A stretch of DNA of 64,000 nt from Oscillospiraceae bacterium. Lineage in GTDB: Bacteria > Bacillota > Clostridia > Oscillospirales > Oscillospiraceae. Each line of letters starts with the position of its first letter. Positions within the stretch are counted from its first letter, which is position 1. A model generated the notes under the pieces. The model worked only from the letters and a program-made list of their open reading frames with translations. It made no database searches and was not told the DNA's origin. Shown one piece after another: positions 63,165-64,000 of this stretch. The stretch covers positions 1-64,000 of the forward strand of contig SVMF01000009.1 in NCBI GenBank assembly GCA_015067565.1, read 5' to 3'. Made by a program: the position numbers and the translations under genes.

Positions 63165-63983
63165 ATGAAAAAACGTTTTTCTACCATTCTTTTAATATTG
63201 GTGTTTCTTGTTGGGTTGTCCTTGCTCTTATATCCGACGATCAGTAATTACTGGAATTCCTTGCATCAATCTCGCGCCATCGCCGGCTATGTCGACGAGG
63301 TGCGAAACTTGACAAAGGAAAAATGTGATAGACTCTGGGTGCAGGCCGAAGAGTATAACAGAAAGGTCAGCATTCTCGGGAACCGTTGGCAGATCAGCGC
63401 AGATGAGCGCGAGGAATACTACAAGCAGCTTGATGTTTCGGGCAACGGTATCATGGGATATATTGAGATTCAGGATATCGGAGTTTCCCTCCCGGTCTAC
63501 CATGGCACGGAGGACTCAGTTCTCCAGATCGCCATTGGACACCTTGAGGGCACGTCCCTTCCGTCAGGTGGTAGCAGCTCTCACTGCATCCTTTCGGGGC
63601 ACCGCGGGCTGCCGTCTGCGACACTGTTTACCGATCTTGACAAGCTTATACCCGGCGATATTTTTACGCTCAATGTACTTGATCGAACATTGACCTACGA
63701 AATTTACGAGATTCTGACAGTCTTGCCGCATGAGGTCAATAATCTGCGTATTGAGCCGGGGGAAGACCTGTGTACCCTGGTTACCTGTACTCCGTACGGT
63801 GTAAATACGCACCGTTTGCTACTTAAGGCGCATCGTATTGAGAATATAGAGCAGGAAAAGGCCATCCGCGTGACGGCGGATGCCATGCAGATCGAACCGA
63901 TCGTTGTTGCGCCGATGCTTGCCATACCGATGCTGATGGTATTGTTTATTGTGCTGATCGCTCAGCCGAAAAAGAAGAAATGA
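63165..63983 (+). CDS. Class C sortase (pilus polymerase)
   Basis: 272 residues with TM helices at both ends (about 7-24 and 245-266), the class C topology. The catalytic His is in LSGHRGLPSATLF (about 146), Cys in TLVTCTPYGVNTHR (about 208) and Arg in the same stretch (about 217). It links pilins through their sorting signals. It is preceded by the two substrates and completes the operon; the next gene starts just after the stop. Confidence 0.94.
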   Translation: MKKRFSTILLILVFLVGLSLLLYPTISNYWNSLHQSRAIAGYVDEVRNLTKEKCDRLWVQAEEYNRKVSILGNRWQISADEREEYYKQLDVSGNGIMGYIEIQDIGVSLPVYHGTEDSVLQIAIGHLEGTSLPSGGSSSHCILSGHRGLPSATLFTDLDKLIPGDIFTLNVLDRTLTYEIYEILTVLPHEVNNLRIEPGEDLCTLVTCTPYGVNTHRLLLKAHRIENIEQEKAIRVTADAMQIEPIVVAPMLAIPMLMVLFIVLIAQPKKKK

Positions 63984-63992
63984 GGTGATATT

Positions 63993-64000
63993 GTGCAGAT
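63993..64000 (+). CDS. Start of a further gene cut by the right edge
   Basis: GAGGTGAT stands directly after the sortase stop, followed by GTG (63993) or TTG (63991). Only two to three codons are visible, so no product can be named. It is probably another operon member. Confidence 0.4.

Overview
The window reads as chromosome of a Gram-positive, probably endospore-forming Clostridia (Bacillota), most likely a gut Oscillospirales-type bacterium. The signs are an alpha/beta small acid-soluble spore protein (SASP), LPXTG-type sorting signals with a class C sortase, SLH domains, an FMN riboswitch, Firmicutes-style -35/-10 promoters with AGGAGG ribosome sites, and frequent TTG starts. The genus is inference.

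Left part (1-11.8 kb): diaminopropionate ammonia-lyase, a riboflavin ECF transporter S component behind an FMN riboswitch, a DUF4830-like protein and RsuA. A division/cell-wall block follows (CdaR/PucR-type regulator, FtsE, FtsX, M23 hydrolase, S41 protease), then greA-lysS. From 11.8 to 14.9 kb lies an AT-richer accessory segment (two-TM protein, Eco57I-class DNA methyltransferase, SIR2-like fragment). Its right edge is fused into a TetR gene that has lost its DNA-binding domain, followed by an ABC-2 exporter pair. From 17 to 23 kb are PAP2, GtrA, lipoproteins, DUF1294, DUF896 and two FAD-dependent oxidoreductases.

Middle (22.7-46 kb): RecD2, ComF, MreB, a deacetylase-fold protein with degenerate catalytic motifs, a frameshifted BspA-like/SLH surface protein, a TetR-DegV pair, and a housekeeping run lepB-ylqF-rnhB-yraN-dipeptidase-phosphoesterase-tig-clpP-clpX-lon-engB. 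Then come XdhC, a methyltransferase and an NTPase (possible molybdenum-hydroxylase maturation) and tRNA-Val.

Right part (46-64 kb): a TipA-type MerR regulator with an apparent internal start, a LytTR-PAS regulator, a SASP, a flippase and a glycosyltransferase. Next is a compact RiPP-like cluster (Cys/Gly-rich precursor, attenuator hairpin, HprK-like kinase, radical SAM/SPASM enzyme, lipoprotein, PqqD-like RRE). Last is a sortase-pilus operon with its own signal peptidase, a 1686-residue CHAP-containing tip adhesin, a backbone pilin and sortase C.

The most unusual features are: (i) three copies of a ~255-bp element without a transposase, each flanked by a direct duplication of a different complete stem-loop of 20-27 bp, as if it inserts at transcription terminators and copies the hairpin; (ii) the kinase plus radical SAM RiPP cluster; (iii) an FtsX with a duplicated extracellular domain; (iv) the SIR2/TetR junction; (v) a 168-bp inverted array of AATGATG-hairpin units after tRNA-Val. 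All calls come from reading the sequence; no database search was run.
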